The translations under genes were made by a program, and so were the position numbers. A DNA stretch of 64,000 nt from Pseudomaricurvus sp965656525. GTDB lineage: Bacteria > Pseudomonadota > Gammaproteobacteria > Pseudomonadales > Cellvibrionaceae. The DNA is taken from assembly GCA_965656525.1 (NCBI GenBank), contig CBFHKY010000008.1:87603-151602 (forward strand), read 5' to 3'. The notes beneath the pieces were generated by a model that did no database searches, was not told where the DNA came from, and was given only the letters and a program-made list of their open reading frames with translations. Each line of letters begins with the position of its first letter. The stretch's first letter is position 1. Shown here in pieces: positions 8,672 through 17,910 of the stretch.

Positions 8672-10381
8672 GTGTCAATTGAAATGATTCCTGTTCCAGA
8701 TCTTGGTGGTGCAGGGGAAGTTGAAGTAATCGAAGTCTGTGTATCTGCTGGTGATACCGTAGAAGCCGAACAATCGCTGGTGGTATTGGAGACAGACAAA
8801 GCTTCTATGGAAATACCTTGTCCCAAAGCTGGCAAGATTGTGTCTGTTAAAGTCGCGGAAGGAGATAAAATCAGTGAAGGTTCGGATCTGGTTGAATTAG
8901 AGATCGTCTCTGAGGATCAGGCCGAGGAGCCGTCTCAAGGTGCCTCAGAAAGTCAGGAGCCGGAAGCGGAACAAAGTCCGAAAAATACCAGCTCAGACCC
9001 TGCTGAAGCGCAGGCTTCAGCAGCCCCGGCCGCATCGGGAGCGAAAGAAAGTTCGGAAGAGCTGGTAACCGTACCAGACCTTGGCGGTTCTGATACAGTT
9101 GAGGTGATAGAGCTCTGTGTCGCAGAAGGTGATGAGATCTCTGAGGGGGATTCACTGGTTGCGCTAGAAAGTGATAAGGCGTCTATGGAAATTCCCGCGC
9201 CTTTCTCTGGTAAGGTTGTGGCGTTTAAGTTAGCCGTTGGCGATAAAGTTTCCGTTGGTGATCCGCTGGCTCTTATGGCTGTAGAATCCGAATCGACGTC
9301 CGATTCTTCAGCTGAGTCGAAGTCAGCGCCTGCGCCATCCGAATCTAAGCCTTCAACGCCTGCTCAGTCGGAATCTAAACCATCAGAGCCGGTTCAATCT
9401 AATCGCTCTTCAGTTGGCAGCAGTTCTTCCCCCAACAAAAGTTCTTCTAATAACGTAGCGACAAGCTCTTCATCAGACGCTGTGTACGCTGGTCCATCAG
9501 TCCGTAAGTTGGCGCGCCAATTAGGTGTGGATCTTACTAAGCTGAAAGCTTCAGGCCCGCGCAATCGCTTAACCAAAGATGATGTGCGCAGCTACGTTAA
9601 ACAGTTGGTGGCCGACGTTACCAGCGGTAAGGTATCGGCTGGTGCTGGTATTCCAGCGATCCCAGAGGTGGACTTTTCTCAGTTTGGTGACATCGAATTG
9701 CTTAAAATGAGCAAGATCGCTAAAGCCACAGTCACCAATATGTCACGGGCTTGGTTGAACGTGCCGCATGTGACCCAGTTTGATGATGCGGATATCACAG
9801 AGCTGGAAGTGTTTAGAAAGTCGATGAAAGCCGAAGCTGAAAAGCGGGGTGTTAAATTAACGCCTCTGCCGTTTCTGTTAAAAGCCTCTGCAGCCGCTTT
9901 GGCGGCGGAACCGGCTTTTAATGTGTCACTGCACTCCGATGGGGAACACAAAGTTCAGAAGAAATACATTCATATCGGTATCGCGGTAGATACGCCAATG
10001 GGGCTGATGGTGCCAGTGGTGCGTGATGTGGATAAAAAAGGCCTGTGGGAACTGGCTGAAGAAACCGCTGAGCTGGCTGAAAAGGCGCGCAAAGGGAAGT
10101 TAATGCCACGGGATATGCAGGGGGGCTGCTTTACCATTTCCAGTTTGGGTGCCATGGGCGGCACAGGATTTACTCCGATTGTGAATGCTCCGGAGGTGGC
10201 CATCATGGGAGTCTCTAAAGCTCAAATGAAGCCAGTGTGGAACGGATCAGAGTTTGAACCAAGGCAGATGTTGCCTGTTTCAATCTCTTACGACCACCGC
10301 GCTATTAACGGTGCAGACTGTGGTCGTTTCTTCACTTACTTAGTTTCTGTGATTAGCGATATTCGTAAGCTGTTGCTGTAA
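8672..10381 (+). CDS. aceF: Pyruvate dehydrogenase E2, dihydrolipoyl acetyltransferase
   Basis: The start is taken as GTG 8672 because AAGGAG at 8661-8666 is correctly spaced for it and overlaps the in-frame GTG at 8666. The protein has 569 residues. Two lipoyl domains carry the E-T/S-D-K-A-S-M motif with lipoyl lysines at about 43 and 169, each followed by a flexible Ala/Pro/Ser/Glu-rich linker. The peripheral-subunit-binding domain follows (~272-310), then the acetyltransferase core. The active-site motif near the C-terminus reads His542-Arg-Ala-Ile-Asn546-Gly, with Asn where many E2 proteins have Asp. Azotobacter E2p, as I recall, also uses Asn there, so the enzyme should be active. Two lipoyl domains instead of three is a common variant. 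A strong terminator follows. Confidence 0.97.
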   Translation: MSIEMIPVPDLGGAGEVEVIEVCVSAGDTVEAEQSLVVLETDKASMEIPCPKAGKIVSVKVAEGDKISEGSDLVELEIVSEDQAEEPSQGASESQEPEAEQSPKNTSSDPAEAQASAAPAASGAKESSEELVTVPDLGGSDTVEVIELCVAEGDEISEGDSLVALESDKASMEIPAPFSGKVVAFKLAVGDKVSVGDPLALMAVESESTSDSSAESKSAPAPSESKPSTPAQSESKPSEPVQSNRSSVGSSSSPNKSSSNNVATSSSSDAVYAGPSVRKLARQLGVDLTKLKASGPRNRLTKDDVRSYVKQLVADVTSGKVSAGAGIPAIPEVDFSQFGDIELLKMSKIAKATVTNMSRAWLNVPHVTQFDDADITELEVFRKSMKAEAEKRGVKLTPLPFLLKASAAALAAEPAFNVSLHSDGEHKVQKKYIHIGIAVDTPMGLMVPVVRDVDKKGLWELAEETAELAEKARKGKLMPRDMQGGCFTISSLGAMGGTGFTPIVNAPEVAIMGVSKAQMKPVWNGSEFEPRQMLPVSISYDHRAINGADCGRFFTYLVSVISDIRKLLL

Positions 10382-10395
10382 CAACGATTTAACTG

Positions 10396-10437
10396 AAAAC
10401 CCAAAAAAGCCTGCATCTGCAGGCTTTTTTGGGTTTT
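10396..10437. terminator. Bidirectional rho-independent terminator, aceEF / EAL gene
   Basis: A perfect inverted repeat of about 19-20 bp has a 2-4 base loop. The GCCTGCA/TGCAGGC core is flanked by A and T runs on either side, so it should work for aceF and for the convergent EAL gene that ends at 10459. Confidence 0.93.
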
Positions 10438-10458
10438 ATAACTTGATGCGGTTGAGTG

Positions 10459-11217
10459 TTACGGCCACTTAACAGAAGGTAATTGCTCAAACGCGGGTTT
10501 AGCAAACAGATAACCCTGAAACAGATCAACGCCGTTTTCGACCAAAAAGTCCAGCTCATTTTGTGTTTCAACACCCTCGGCCAACATCTCTATTTTCAGC
10601 TCTTTACACAAAGCCAGTAAATGGCGAGCAATTGCTTGACGAGTCAGGTTGGTGTCGATATCGCGAATTAACCCCATATCAAGCTTAATGAAATCCGTTT
10701 GGAAATCCGCCAGTTGCGCTAAGCCGGAATACCCTGCCCCAAAATCATCCATAGCCGTTTTAAAACCGATTTTTTGATAGTAGTTCACAATTTGGGCGAC
10801 ATGGTGGGTGTTTTGCATTTGTTCTGTTTCAGTGAACTCAAACATGATGAGGTGCGGGTTAAAACCGTATTCCTCGACAGCCTCCAAGGTCGTACGAATA
10901 CAGAGCTCAGGTCGATATACCGCATTGGGCATAAAGTTAATACTCAGTATGCGCTCAAGCCCTAATTGGCTTGCGAGTTGAATGGCTTTGACACGACACG
11001 ATTGATCAAATTTATAGAGGTTTTTACTATTCACTTGGGAAAGCATTTCCCACGCGGATTCGTTATTTATGCCCCTAACCAAGGCCTCATAACCAAAAAC
11101 ATCTCGATTTTTTAATCGCACAAGAGGCTGAAAGGCCATGCTTAGCTCAATAGGCGGAGTGTCATCTTGTTGGCAAGATTTGCACGATGACTTTTGTTGT
11201 TGAGGGGTTCCAGGCAC
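10459..11217 (-). CDS. EAL-domain cyclic-di-GMP phosphodiesterase
   Basis: The GTG start at 11217 follows AAGGAAA with a five-base gap. The 252 residues are essentially one EAL domain preceded by ~22 residues that contain a Cys12-x-x-Cys15 pair. The catalytic set looks complete: Glu44 of the E-A-L signature, Asn94, Glu127, Asp157-Asp158 (the DDFG loop), Lys178, Glu214 (the AEGVE motif) and Gln234. Hydrolysis of c-di-GMP is therefore expected in the cytoplasm. It has no transmembrane or sensory domain. It lies 99 bases after a glycosyltransferase-like gene on the same strand. A PilZ receptor lies at 18.9 kb, with no direct link visible. The CxxC could be a redox or metal site, but this is untested. 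Confidence 0.92.
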   Translation of the reverse strand: MPGTPQQQKSSCKSCQQDDTPPIELSMAFQPLVRLKNRDVFGYEALVRGINNESAWEMLSQVNSKNLYKFDQSCRVKAIQLASQLGLERILSINFMPNAVYRPELCIRTTLEAVEEYGFNPHLIMFEFTETEQMQNTHHVAQIVNYYQKIGFKTAMDDFGAGYSGLAQLADFQTDFIKLDMGLIRDIDTNLTRQAIARHLLALCKELKIEMLAEGVETQNELDFLVENGVDLFQGYLFAKPAFEQLPSVKWP

Positions 11218-11316
11218 AGTTATTTCCTTGGGGGTACATTCAAGGCAGCGGAAGCATAAGGGTTCTTACTGTAAAAATAGTTGCGATGGCAGGATTTATC
11301 AAGCGCCTTCTGCCAG

Positions 11317-12495
11317 CTAGTTTCCAAGCAAGCGGGTTACAATAGGTTGCGGTGGGTATGCTGAATTTTGTAAAAAATGTATGAATTTTAAGGTGCGGAA
11401 ACCATCAAACCAACCATGAAACTGGCTAGCGCCTGAGTGTTTTTCAAGGTGTGGCCAGAGCTTGTCAATGCCAATATGCTGCAGGCCTTGCTGGCTATCA
11501 TGCGATAGTATGGTGAGGTGTTGTTTGAGGGAGGCTGCGCAATAGTTGACGGATTTTGCCAGTGTTAACCATTGCTGCAATTCGGTAAAAATATAAGGGT
11601 GATAGCTGTTGATCGTTGTTGGCGACTGTGCCCAGTTTGGGGTTTGTAAAATTTTTTGTGTGGCCGGCCCTGTACCAAATGGTACGCGGTTTGACATACG
11701 CGGCTCTAACTCTATAACAGCGTCGCTCACAGAGGCGATCGCTCCCACTTTGGCCAATTTGTTCAGCAGATAAAAGTCTTCGCCGCCTGAGCGTTTCGGG
11801 AAACCTCGTACCTTCGCATACGCGTGTATATCTATGGCCAGGGTACTGCCTAGCGTGAAAAAAGCATAGGGCGATCCGGCCGCTTGCAGTCCATCCCGAT
11901 AATGCCGCAGCGTCATCTCATACAGTTGAGTCGCGGCGCTAATATCACAACCATAATCGCGGTGTGTAAAGTCGTAGCTCAGCGCGCAAGCTTGCTGATT
12001 TTCGGCAGCAGCATGGAAATAGTTGGCAGGCCAATATGCATCGGCGTCGGTGCTATGAATCCATCGGCTTTTCAGGTGGCCCAACTGATGTAAGGCGCAG
12101 GCCAAATCTGCACCTATTTTGCGTGCTAGGCCAACACCTTGTTTTGCGGGTATGGGCGCTGCTTCTCGGTCTACTAAAAGTAGGCCCCAATGCTGGCCCC
12201 CAAATAAAGCGAGGTTCTGGTTCTGCCATTGGCACGAATAATGGGCGTGGATGTAAGACAGTAGATCCAGATTGTTGTTGTTGGCTGCGGTCGAGTCTGG
12301 GCGATTTACAATCACAATCGCTAAGGCGTTGTGAGGCTGAAGTTGCGATTGAATTAAGCGCTCACAGAAGTCGTAGGGTTCGTCAAATGAGGGTATCAAG
12401 ACAACGTGATGGTATTGAGTGGTTTGTGTCCAGCTGCTCAATAAGGCTGTCTCAGGCTCGGCATGGCGTTGCAAGTACTGCTGAGTGGCTTTCAC
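11317..12495 (-). CDS. GT-A type (family 2-like) glycosyltransferase-like protein
   Basis: A 392-residue soluble protein. Features of the GT-A fold are an N-terminal V-V-L-I-P-S strand followed by an acidic loop, a Lys/Arg-Gly-x-G-x-A-R-K nucleotide-side motif (~118-126), a metal-binding Asp150-Ala-Asp152, and a G-G-E-D-F motif (Glu238-Asp239) where the general base of family 2 enzymes is usually found. No membrane helix or partner polysaccharide genes are present, so donor and acceptor are unknown. It starts 50 bases after miaE on the same strand and is probably co-transcribed with it. The overlapping plus-strand frame at 12036-12602 is a shadow. Confidence 0.72.
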   Translation of the reverse strand: MKATQQYLQRHAEPETALLSSWTQTTQYHHVVLIPSFDEPYDFCERLIQSQLQPHNALAIVIVNRPDSTAANNNNLDLLSYIHAHYSCQWQNQNLALFGGQHWGLLLVDREAAPIPAKQGVGLARKIGADLACALHQLGHLKSRWIHSTDADAYWPANYFHAAAENQQACALSYDFTHRDYGCDISAATQLYEMTLRHYRDGLQAAGSPYAFFTLGSTLAIDIHAYAKVRGFPKRSGGEDFYLLNKLAKVGAIASVSDAVIELEPRMSNRVPFGTGPATQKILQTPNWAQSPTTINSYHPYIFTELQQWLTLAKSVNYCAASLKQHLTILSHDSQQGLQHIGIDKLWPHLEKHSGASQFHGWFDGFRTLKFIHFLQNSAYPPQPIVTRLLGN

Positions 12496-12545
12496 TGTTA
12501 GGCCTAGCCTCGATGTTGGTGCTTATATTTATGCAAGGCGGTTAT

Positions 12546-13118
12546 TTAATGCAACGCGGCACGGATGGGCAAGTGTTGTACGATGTCGGCCTCGGCATCT
12601 AATAACTCATCTGTGCGTTGTATGATGTCCTTTTCTGTGAAGTATTCGCAAGCTAGGTCGTAAAAAAGCGTGTTGTGTTTGTCCTCTGAACGAGCAATCA
12701 AGCGATAAAAATCCTGCAACTTTCCATTGGGCAGTGCTTCACCCACTAAGCCAAAGCGTTCACATCCACGAGCTTCGATGATCCCAGCGGTGAGAAGCCG
12801 ATCCAAAAAGTAGGCGTCTGTACCTTTGCGAATGGTTTTTCGGAATGCATTCACGTAGGGGTCCTTCGCATCGGCCCCCAGTATCAATCCGCGCTCGGTC
12901 ATGATTTTTACTACTTCACGAAAATGGGTCATTTCTTCAATGGCTAAATCAATCATGGCCTTCACTAGCTTGGGGCGATCAGGGTAGTGAGAAAGCATGG
13001 ATATGGCCATTCCGGAAGCCTTTTTCTCGGCAGCGGCATGGTCCATCAAGAAGTTATCGAGATCATTGAGCACAGTTTGAGTCCAGACCGAAGTCGTGGC
13101 GTAACGCAATTTGAACAT
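12546..13118 (-). CDS. miaE: tRNA-(ms2io6A)-hydroxylase
   Basis: MiaE is a non-haem di-iron monooxygenase that hydroxylates the isopentenyl group of ms2i6A37 in tRNAs reading UNN codons, using O2. The 190-residue protein is a four-helix ferritin-like bundle. The ligand pattern is visible as an early Glu in the D-H-A-A-A-E-K helix, then E-E-M-T-H-F, E-A-R-G-C-E-R-F and S-E-D-K-H-N, i.e. paired E-x-x-H motifs. Length and motifs match the family throughout. The gene heads a minus-strand group with the glycosyltransferase-like gene. It is divergent from fabV, sharing a ~257-base intergenic region. Confidence 0.95.
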   Translation of the reverse strand: MFKLRYATTSVWTQTVLNDLDNFLMDHAAAEKKASGMAISMLSHYPDRPKLVKAMIDLAIEEMTHFREVVKIMTERGLILGADAKDPYVNAFRKTIRKGTDAYFLDRLLTAGIIEARGCERFGLVGEALPNGKLQDFYRLIARSEDKHNTLFYDLACEYFTEKDIIQRTDELLDAEADIVQHLPIRAALH

Positions 13119-13258
13119 AAAGTAACCGGTGGCCTAACAGATGCGATAAAGGTTGGGCATTATAACGACTCAGACGAGGAAAATAGACTGTCATTGGCCT
13201 GAAATCTGAGACTTTGTGTCAGGGAATGGCGTGAAATGACTGTTTTCTCTGAGAGCGC

Positions 13259-13267
13259 TGATATAAT
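13259..13267 (+). promoter_or_regulatory. Extended -10 promoter element upstream of fabV
   Basis: TG-A-TATAAT is a perfect extended -10 element about 109 bases before the fabV ATG. No good -35 box is seen at 16-18 bases, which is normal for extended -10 promoters. It is also divergent from miaE. Confidence 0.55.
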
Positions 13268-13375
13268 GGCCGTGAATTTTACAATAAGACGCGTCTAGTG
13301 CAGGCACACTTAAGCGATTTAATCGGATTAAGGGCGCTTGCTTGACCAGATAACCATCGTTGACAGGACTGATTC

Positions 13376-14560
13376 ATGATCATCAAACCAAAGGTTCGTG
13401 GTTTTATTTGTACCACTGCTCACCCCGTTGGCTGCGAGGCCCATGTGAAAGAGCAAATTGATTTCATCAAAGACAAAGGCGCGATTGAAGATGCACCTAA
13501 AAATGTATTGGTGATTGGTTGCTCTAATGGTTATGGGTTGGCGTCTCGTATTACGTCGGCTTTTGGTGGTGGCGCCAGCACTTTAGGGGTGTGTTTTGAG
13601 AAACCCCCAACCGAAAAACGTACGGCTTCCGCAGGTTATTACAACACCGCTGCGTTTGAAAAGTTCGCTCAGCAAGAAGGGCTGTACGCAAAAACTATTA
13701 ACGGCGATGCCTTTTCTGATGAGTGCAAAGCGCAAGCAGTATCGCTGATTAAAGAGGGTATGGGCAAAGTTGATCTTGTTGTCTATAGCTTAGGAGCTCC
13801 ACGCCGTCAGGACCCGAAAACAGGGGAGGTGTATTCCAGCGTATTGAAACCCATTAACCAAAGCTACACTGCGAAGAATCTAAATACTGACACTCAGCTT
13901 ATTTCTCAAATGACCATCGATGCGGCCTCTGAAGAAGAAATCGCACAAACTGTTAAAGTGATGGGCGGCGAAGATTGGGAGCTGTGGATCGAGGCCTTAA
14001 AAGACGCCGACCTATTGGCAGACGGCTGTAGAACCGTCGCTTACACTTACATTGGCGAGAAAATCACTTGGCCAATTTACGGTCAAGCCACTATTGGCAA
14101 AGCGAAAGAAGATCTGGATCGTGCGGCTCAAGCGATTGATACACAACTGGCCAGCGTCAACGGATCTGCCAGTGTGGCCGTATTAAAAGCCTTGGTGACT
14201 CAATCCAGTTCCGCGATTCCCATCATGCCGCTGTATCTTTCGATCGTCTTCAAAGTGATGAAAGAGGAAGGTACACATGAGGGTTGTATCGAGCAGTTAT
14301 ACCGGCTGTTTACGGAAGGCCTGTATACATCGACCCCTCGTTTGGACGACAAAAACCGTCTGCGTATGGATGAACTGGAATTGCGTCCAGAAACCCAAGC
14401 TAAAATCGAAGCGTTGTGGGCCGATGTGACTCAAGAGTCGCTGTACGAGGTAACCGATTACCAAGGTTATAAAGAGGCGTTCCTCAAGCTGTTTGGTTTC
14501 GGTGTTGACGGTGTGGATTATGATGTGGACGTAGATCCAGTCGTCGAGGCGCACTTTTAA
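13376..14560 (+). CDS. fabV: Enoyl-[ACP]/trans-2-enoyl-CoA reductase FabV
   Basis: FabV catalyses the last, NADH-dependent step of each fatty-acid elongation cycle and is intrinsically triclosan-resistant. The 394 residues match the family length (~395-400). The N-terminus M-I-I-K-P-K-V-R-G-F-I is typical, a glycine-rich nucleotide loop follows near residue 48-55 (I-G-C-S-N-G-Y-G), and the active-site pattern Tyr-x8-Lys is present in the P-I-Y-G-Q-A-T-I-G-K-A-K segment. It stands alone between a divergent miaE and a terminator. Whether a FabI is also present elsewhere cannot be seen. Confidence 0.96.
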   Translation: MIIKPKVRGFICTTAHPVGCEAHVKEQIDFIKDKGAIEDAPKNVLVIGCSNGYGLASRITSAFGGGASTLGVCFEKPPTEKRTASAGYYNTAAFEKFAQQEGLYAKTINGDAFSDECKAQAVSLIKEGMGKVDLVVYSLGAPRRQDPKTGEVYSSVLKPINQSYTAKNLNTDTQLISQMTIDAASEEEIAQTVKVMGGEDWELWIEALKDADLLADGCRTVAYTYIGEKITWPIYGQATIGKAKEDLDRAAQAIDTQLASVNGSASVAVLKALVTQSSSAIPIMPLYLSIVFKVMKEEGTHEGCIEQLYRLFTEGLYTSTPRLDDKNRLRMDELELRPETQAKIEALWADVTQESLYEVTDYQGYKEAFLKLFGFGVDGVDYDVDVDPVVEAHF

Positions 14561-14643
14561 ACCTGTTCTTGTGGGCAATTTGCGCGCAACGATACCTTTA
14601 CAGAGCATCTGCTGGATGCTCTAGTTAAGCTCGATGCCATGTT

Positions 14644-14675
14644 AAAGCGGTTTCCTAAGGGGCCGCTTTTTTGTT
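14644..14675 (+). terminator. Terminator after fabV
   Basis: A 7-bp stem AAAGCGG/CCGCTTT, with a partly paired 12-base loop, runs into a T-rich tail. A second 8-bp hairpin without a T tract lies just upstream at 14602-14622. Confidence 0.7.
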
Positions 14676-14807
14676 TCTTAGTAAAGCTTTTGATCGACCT
14701 GACTTGTGTTGATTGGATGGGGACCAGTTTTTCTTGGTACTCACGCAGACCCAACCGCATTCGAAATCATAGTATGACTTTGAATGACGGTTATTTTGGA
14801 GTTGTTG

Positions 14808-15710
14808 ATGGCAGATTTACACACAACATTGGTAGAAATTGATCTGTCTTATGGCAAACCTGTGGTTATTAGCCCTTTGGTGCGGCGGATTACCGCAAAC
14901 AACCCCAGTCTTTTTACTGGCCCTGGAACCAACACTTACATTGTTGGACGTGAGCGATTCATCGTTATTGACCCTGGTCCGGACGACCCCCGTCATGTGA
15001 GTGCTATTCTAGGCGCGACAAACGGTCAAATTGACGTAATTTTGGCCACCCATGGGCATGAAGATCATTCCCCTGCAGCCAAATCTCTAGCCGATGTCAC
15101 GGGGGCCAAAATGATGGGCCTGCGGCCTGATCTAAGCCTCGACTATATCGATAAAACTTTTGCCCCCGATGTTTCACTGCAGGAAGGTGATGTAATTGAA
15201 GGCGATGGTTTTCAGTTAGAAGCAATCATGACGCCGGGACACTTAAGAGATCATGTCTGTTTTTTGCTTAAGGAAGAGGGCATGCTGTTTGCTGGTGATC
15301 ACATCATGCAGGGAGCTACTGTTGTTATCGTGACTCACCACGGTGGTTCTATGGGGGATTATTTGAAATCCCTAAAAAAGCTACAAGGGCGCAATATTCA
15401 ATTCCTAGCGCCAGCTCATGGGCACCTTTTGTCTTCTGCAGATCAAGTGTTACAAGAGCTGCACGACCACCGTATGTCTCGCGAACACAAAGTACTGAAT
15501 GTACTAAAACAGCGCCAGCGAGGGACAATACAGGAATTGGCACCCTTAGTTTACCCTGAAGTAGAAGGCGATATGATCAAAGCCACACACGTTATTCTCA
15601 ACGCGCACTTACAAAAGCTGGTAGAGGACGGTGTGTTGAGGCGGCATCATAAAAAGCATTGGATTGTGGACGAAGAGATTTGGGAGTTGGTTGAAGGCTC
15701 TGTTGGGTAG
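14808..15710 (+). CDS. MBL-fold hydrolase, LACTB2-like
   Basis: The start ATG at 14808 has GGAG six bases upstream and is preferred to the in-frame ATG at 14784. The ~300 residues form a metallo-beta-lactamase fold with the zinc motif T-H-G-H-E-D-H, the later T-P-G-H, the bridging Asp in A-G-D-H and a final P-A-H-G-H. A C-terminal winged-helix-like region (H-K-V-L-N-V-L onwards) is characteristic of the LACTB2 group. Human LACTB2 is an endoribonuclease; bacterial members are mostly uncharacterised, so an exact substrate is not claimed. It is a single gene between fabV and dapA. Confidence 0.85.
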   Translation: MADLHTTLVEIDLSYGKPVVISPLVRRITANNPSLFTGPGTNTYIVGRERFIVIDPGPDDPRHVSAILGATNGQIDVILATHGHEDHSPAAKSLADVTGAKMMGLRPDLSLDYIDKTFAPDVSLQEGDVIEGDGFQLEAIMTPGHLRDHVCFLLKEEGMLFAGDHIMQGATVVIVTHHGGSMGDYLKSLKKLQGRNIQFLAPAHGHLLSSADQVLQELHDHRMSREHKVLNVLKQRQRGTIQELAPLVYPEVEGDMIKATHVILNAHLQKLVEDGVLRRHHKKHWIVDEEIWELVEGSVG

Positions 15711-15816
15711 GGCCAGCTCTTGCTATTAAAGCAAAAAGAAATTGACGCGGGAACTTGTGTCGGGGGTGGGGCGTCAGTACCATTACGCTTTTGCTTTTCC
15801 CTGACGGAGATGGTGC

Positions 15817-16692
15817 ATGTTGCAAGGTAGTATGGTGGCCCTAGTTACCCCAATGGACGCAGACGGCGGACTCGATTGGGAGGGTTTGCACAAACTGGTG
15901 GACTGGCACCTTGAAAAGGGAACGCACGCCATTGTGGCGGTGGGAACAACCGGCGAATCAGCCACATTGAATGTGGATGAACATTTGCAAGTGATCAAAA
16001 AAGTGGTTGATCAGGTGAATGGTCAAATTCCAGTGATTGCAGGTACCGGCGCGAACTCAACTTGGGAAGCGATCGAACTGACCTTCGCCGCACAAAAAGC
16101 TGGGGCAGATGCCTGCTTATCCGTTACGCCCTATTACAACAAACCCACACAAGAGGGGTTGTTTCTTCATCATCAAGCCATTGCAAAAGCCGTTGCTTTG
16201 CCGCAGTTGCTCTACAATGTACCCGGTCGTACAGGTGTAGATATGTTGCCAGAAACCACCGTGCGGTTGTCTAAAGTCGATAACATTATTGGCATTAAAG
16301 ACGCTACCGGCGATTTAGAGCGAGCCAAGTGGTTAGTAGAGCATACCAGTGATGATTTCTTGTTGATTTCGGGTGATGACATAACCGCTGTCGAACTTAT
16401 GCTACTTGGTGGTAAAGGGGATATCAGTGTGACGGCTAATGTAGCACCAGCCGAAATCGCTAAAATGTGTGAGCTGGCAATTGCTGGCCACGCCGAGGCC
16501 GCTCGTGCGGTTCATCAACAGTTGGTGCCAGTGCATAATGCCATGTTTGTGGAATCTAATCCGATTCCCGTAAAGTGGGCAGTGGCCGAGCAGGGCTTGG
16601 CGCAAGGCGGAATGCGTTTGCCAATGACCTCGTTGTCGAGCCAATATCATCAACAAGTCAGAGACGCGTTGCTTAATGCCGGTTTGCTTTAA
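15817..16692 (+). CDS. dapA: 4-hydroxy-tetrahydrodipicolinate synthase
   Basis: DapA condenses pyruvate with aspartate semialdehyde, the first committed step to lysine and meso-diaminopimelate. It has 291 residues. The substrate site G-T-T-G-E-S, the Tyr of P-Y-Y-N-K-P, the G-R-T-G-V loop and the Schiff-base lysine in G-I-K-D-A-T-G-D are all present. GGAG lies eight bases before the ATG. The gene for the lipoprotein BamC follows after 30 bases, the standard gammaproteobacterial pairing. Confidence 0.97.
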   Translation: MLQGSMVALVTPMDADGGLDWEGLHKLVDWHLEKGTHAIVAVGTTGESATLNVDEHLQVIKKVVDQVNGQIPVIAGTGANSTWEAIELTFAAQKAGADACLSVTPYYNKPTQEGLFLHHQAIAKAVALPQLLYNVPGRTGVDMLPETTVRLSKVDNIIGIKDATGDLERAKWLVEHTSDDFLLISGDDITAVELMLLGGKGDISVTANVAPAEIAKMCELAIAGHAEAARAVHQQLVPVHNAMFVESNPIPVKWAVAEQGLAQGGMRLPMTSLSSQYHQQVRDALLNAGLL

Positions 16693-16722
16693 CACGCTCA
16701 TATTCATAAAGACGATTACATA

Positions 16723-17898
16723 ATGATGAAACAAACACTAACTCGTGCGACGCTTATTACAGCTTTCTTGGGGGCGACGGGTTGCAGTTCCTTGTTCGGG
16801 CCAGAAGGTTTTTTCCGTGATCGTGGTGAAGATTACTTGAATGCTGAGGTGATGAAGCCGATTGAGTTGCCAGAAGGCGCGAGCGATGAGCGTATTGGCC
16901 AGCTGTACGTCATTCCTCCTGCGACTGAAACCGCGTTTAATGTTGTAGAAAAGTTTGAAGTTCCACGACCGCAGCCGCTTTCAATGAACGCTTTTAGCGA
17001 ACACGTTAAAATTCAGAAGTTGGGTAATGAGAGCTGGATTTTAGTGGCCGCAGCGCCGGCAGGAGTCTGGCCACAAGTGCGTGCCTTTTTAGGGCAAAAC
17101 AATTTAGAGGTGGTGTTTGAAAACCCCAGTAGCGGCATTATCGAAACGGCGTGGTTAAAGTTTCAGGATGATCAGGGCACCAAAGACAAGTACCGTATAA
17201 AAATTGAACAGGGTGTGCAGCCAGACAGCACCGAAATCCATATTTTGCACATCAGTGTGGATGAAAATATTCCAGGGCGTGGACAAGTTAATTGGCCAAA
17301 ACAATCGGTGAGCTCAGAAAGAGAGTCTTGGATGCGTGATGAATTGGCAACAGCGATAGCAACCAATCCTAGCTCTCAAGCTGCTTCCTTAATGGCGCAA
17401 ACTATTGCTTCTGATGCCAAAGTTGATTTGGATATGGAGGGTGATGAGCCCATCTTGACCATGACGCTAGACTCTGTGAGAGCGTGGGCAACGATTGAGC
17501 ACGCCGTGCAACAAGAAGGCTTCACGTTGTGGCAAGCTGATGACAGTGTCGGCATTTTCTATGTTGGTTATGAACCAGTTGTGGAGCAGGATGAGCCTGG
17601 TTTCTTGAGCCGTTGGCTGGGATTGGGTAACGATGAGCCTCTGGTGCCAAGTACACCGTATTCGTTGGATGAAGTTTTGGGGCATCTGCAGTTAGAGTCT
17701 ACAGCGGTCAACCGTAAAATCTTTAACCGTGTGCAAACCGTATCGCCAGAACCTTTGGATAATGTGCCAGGCTATCTTATTGTGGTTCGAGGTTATAACG
17801 GTGAAATAGAGGTTAGAATTCGCGATGGTTATGCCCAGCTGATCCCTAAAAAAGAAGCGAGAAAACTGCTGTCTATTGTGCGACATAACTTGATTTAA
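16723..17898 (+). CDS. bamC: Outer-membrane assembly lipoprotein BamC
   Basis: The 391-residue lipoprotein has signal peptide residues ~1-20 ending in the lipobox L-G-A-T-G-C. The unstructured N-terminal segment with the L-Y-V-I-P-P motif is the part of BamC that binds BamD. Two helix-grip domains follow, ending in R-D-G-Y-A-Q-L. BamC is an accessory subunit of the BAM complex that inserts beta-barrel proteins into the outer membrane. It follows dapA by 30 bases and precedes an MBL gene by 12, so the three are likely one operon. Confidence 0.93.
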   Translation: MMKQTLTRATLITAFLGATGCSSLFGPEGFFRDRGEDYLNAEVMKPIELPEGASDERIGQLYVIPPATETAFNVVEKFEVPRPQPLSMNAFSEHVKIQKLGNESWILVAAAPAGVWPQVRAFLGQNNLEVVFENPSSGIIETAWLKFQDDQGTKDKYRIKIEQGVQPDSTEIHILHISVDENIPGRGQVNWPKQSVSSERESWMRDELATAIATNPSSQAASLMAQTIASDAKVDLDMEGDEPILTMTLDSVRAWATIEHAVQQEGFTLWQADDSVGIFYVGYEPVVEQDEPGFLSRWLGLGNDEPLVPSTPYSLDEVLGHLQLESTAVNRKIFNRVQTVSPEPLDNVPGYLIVVRGYNGEIEVRIRDGYAQLIPKKEARKLLSIVRHNLI

Positions 17899-17910
17899 GC
17901 GTAATTTTCC

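Noticed and set aside
12036..12602. 188-residue plus-strand frame
   Set aside because: It overlaps the glycosyltransferase-like gene and miaE on the other strand and shows no domain.
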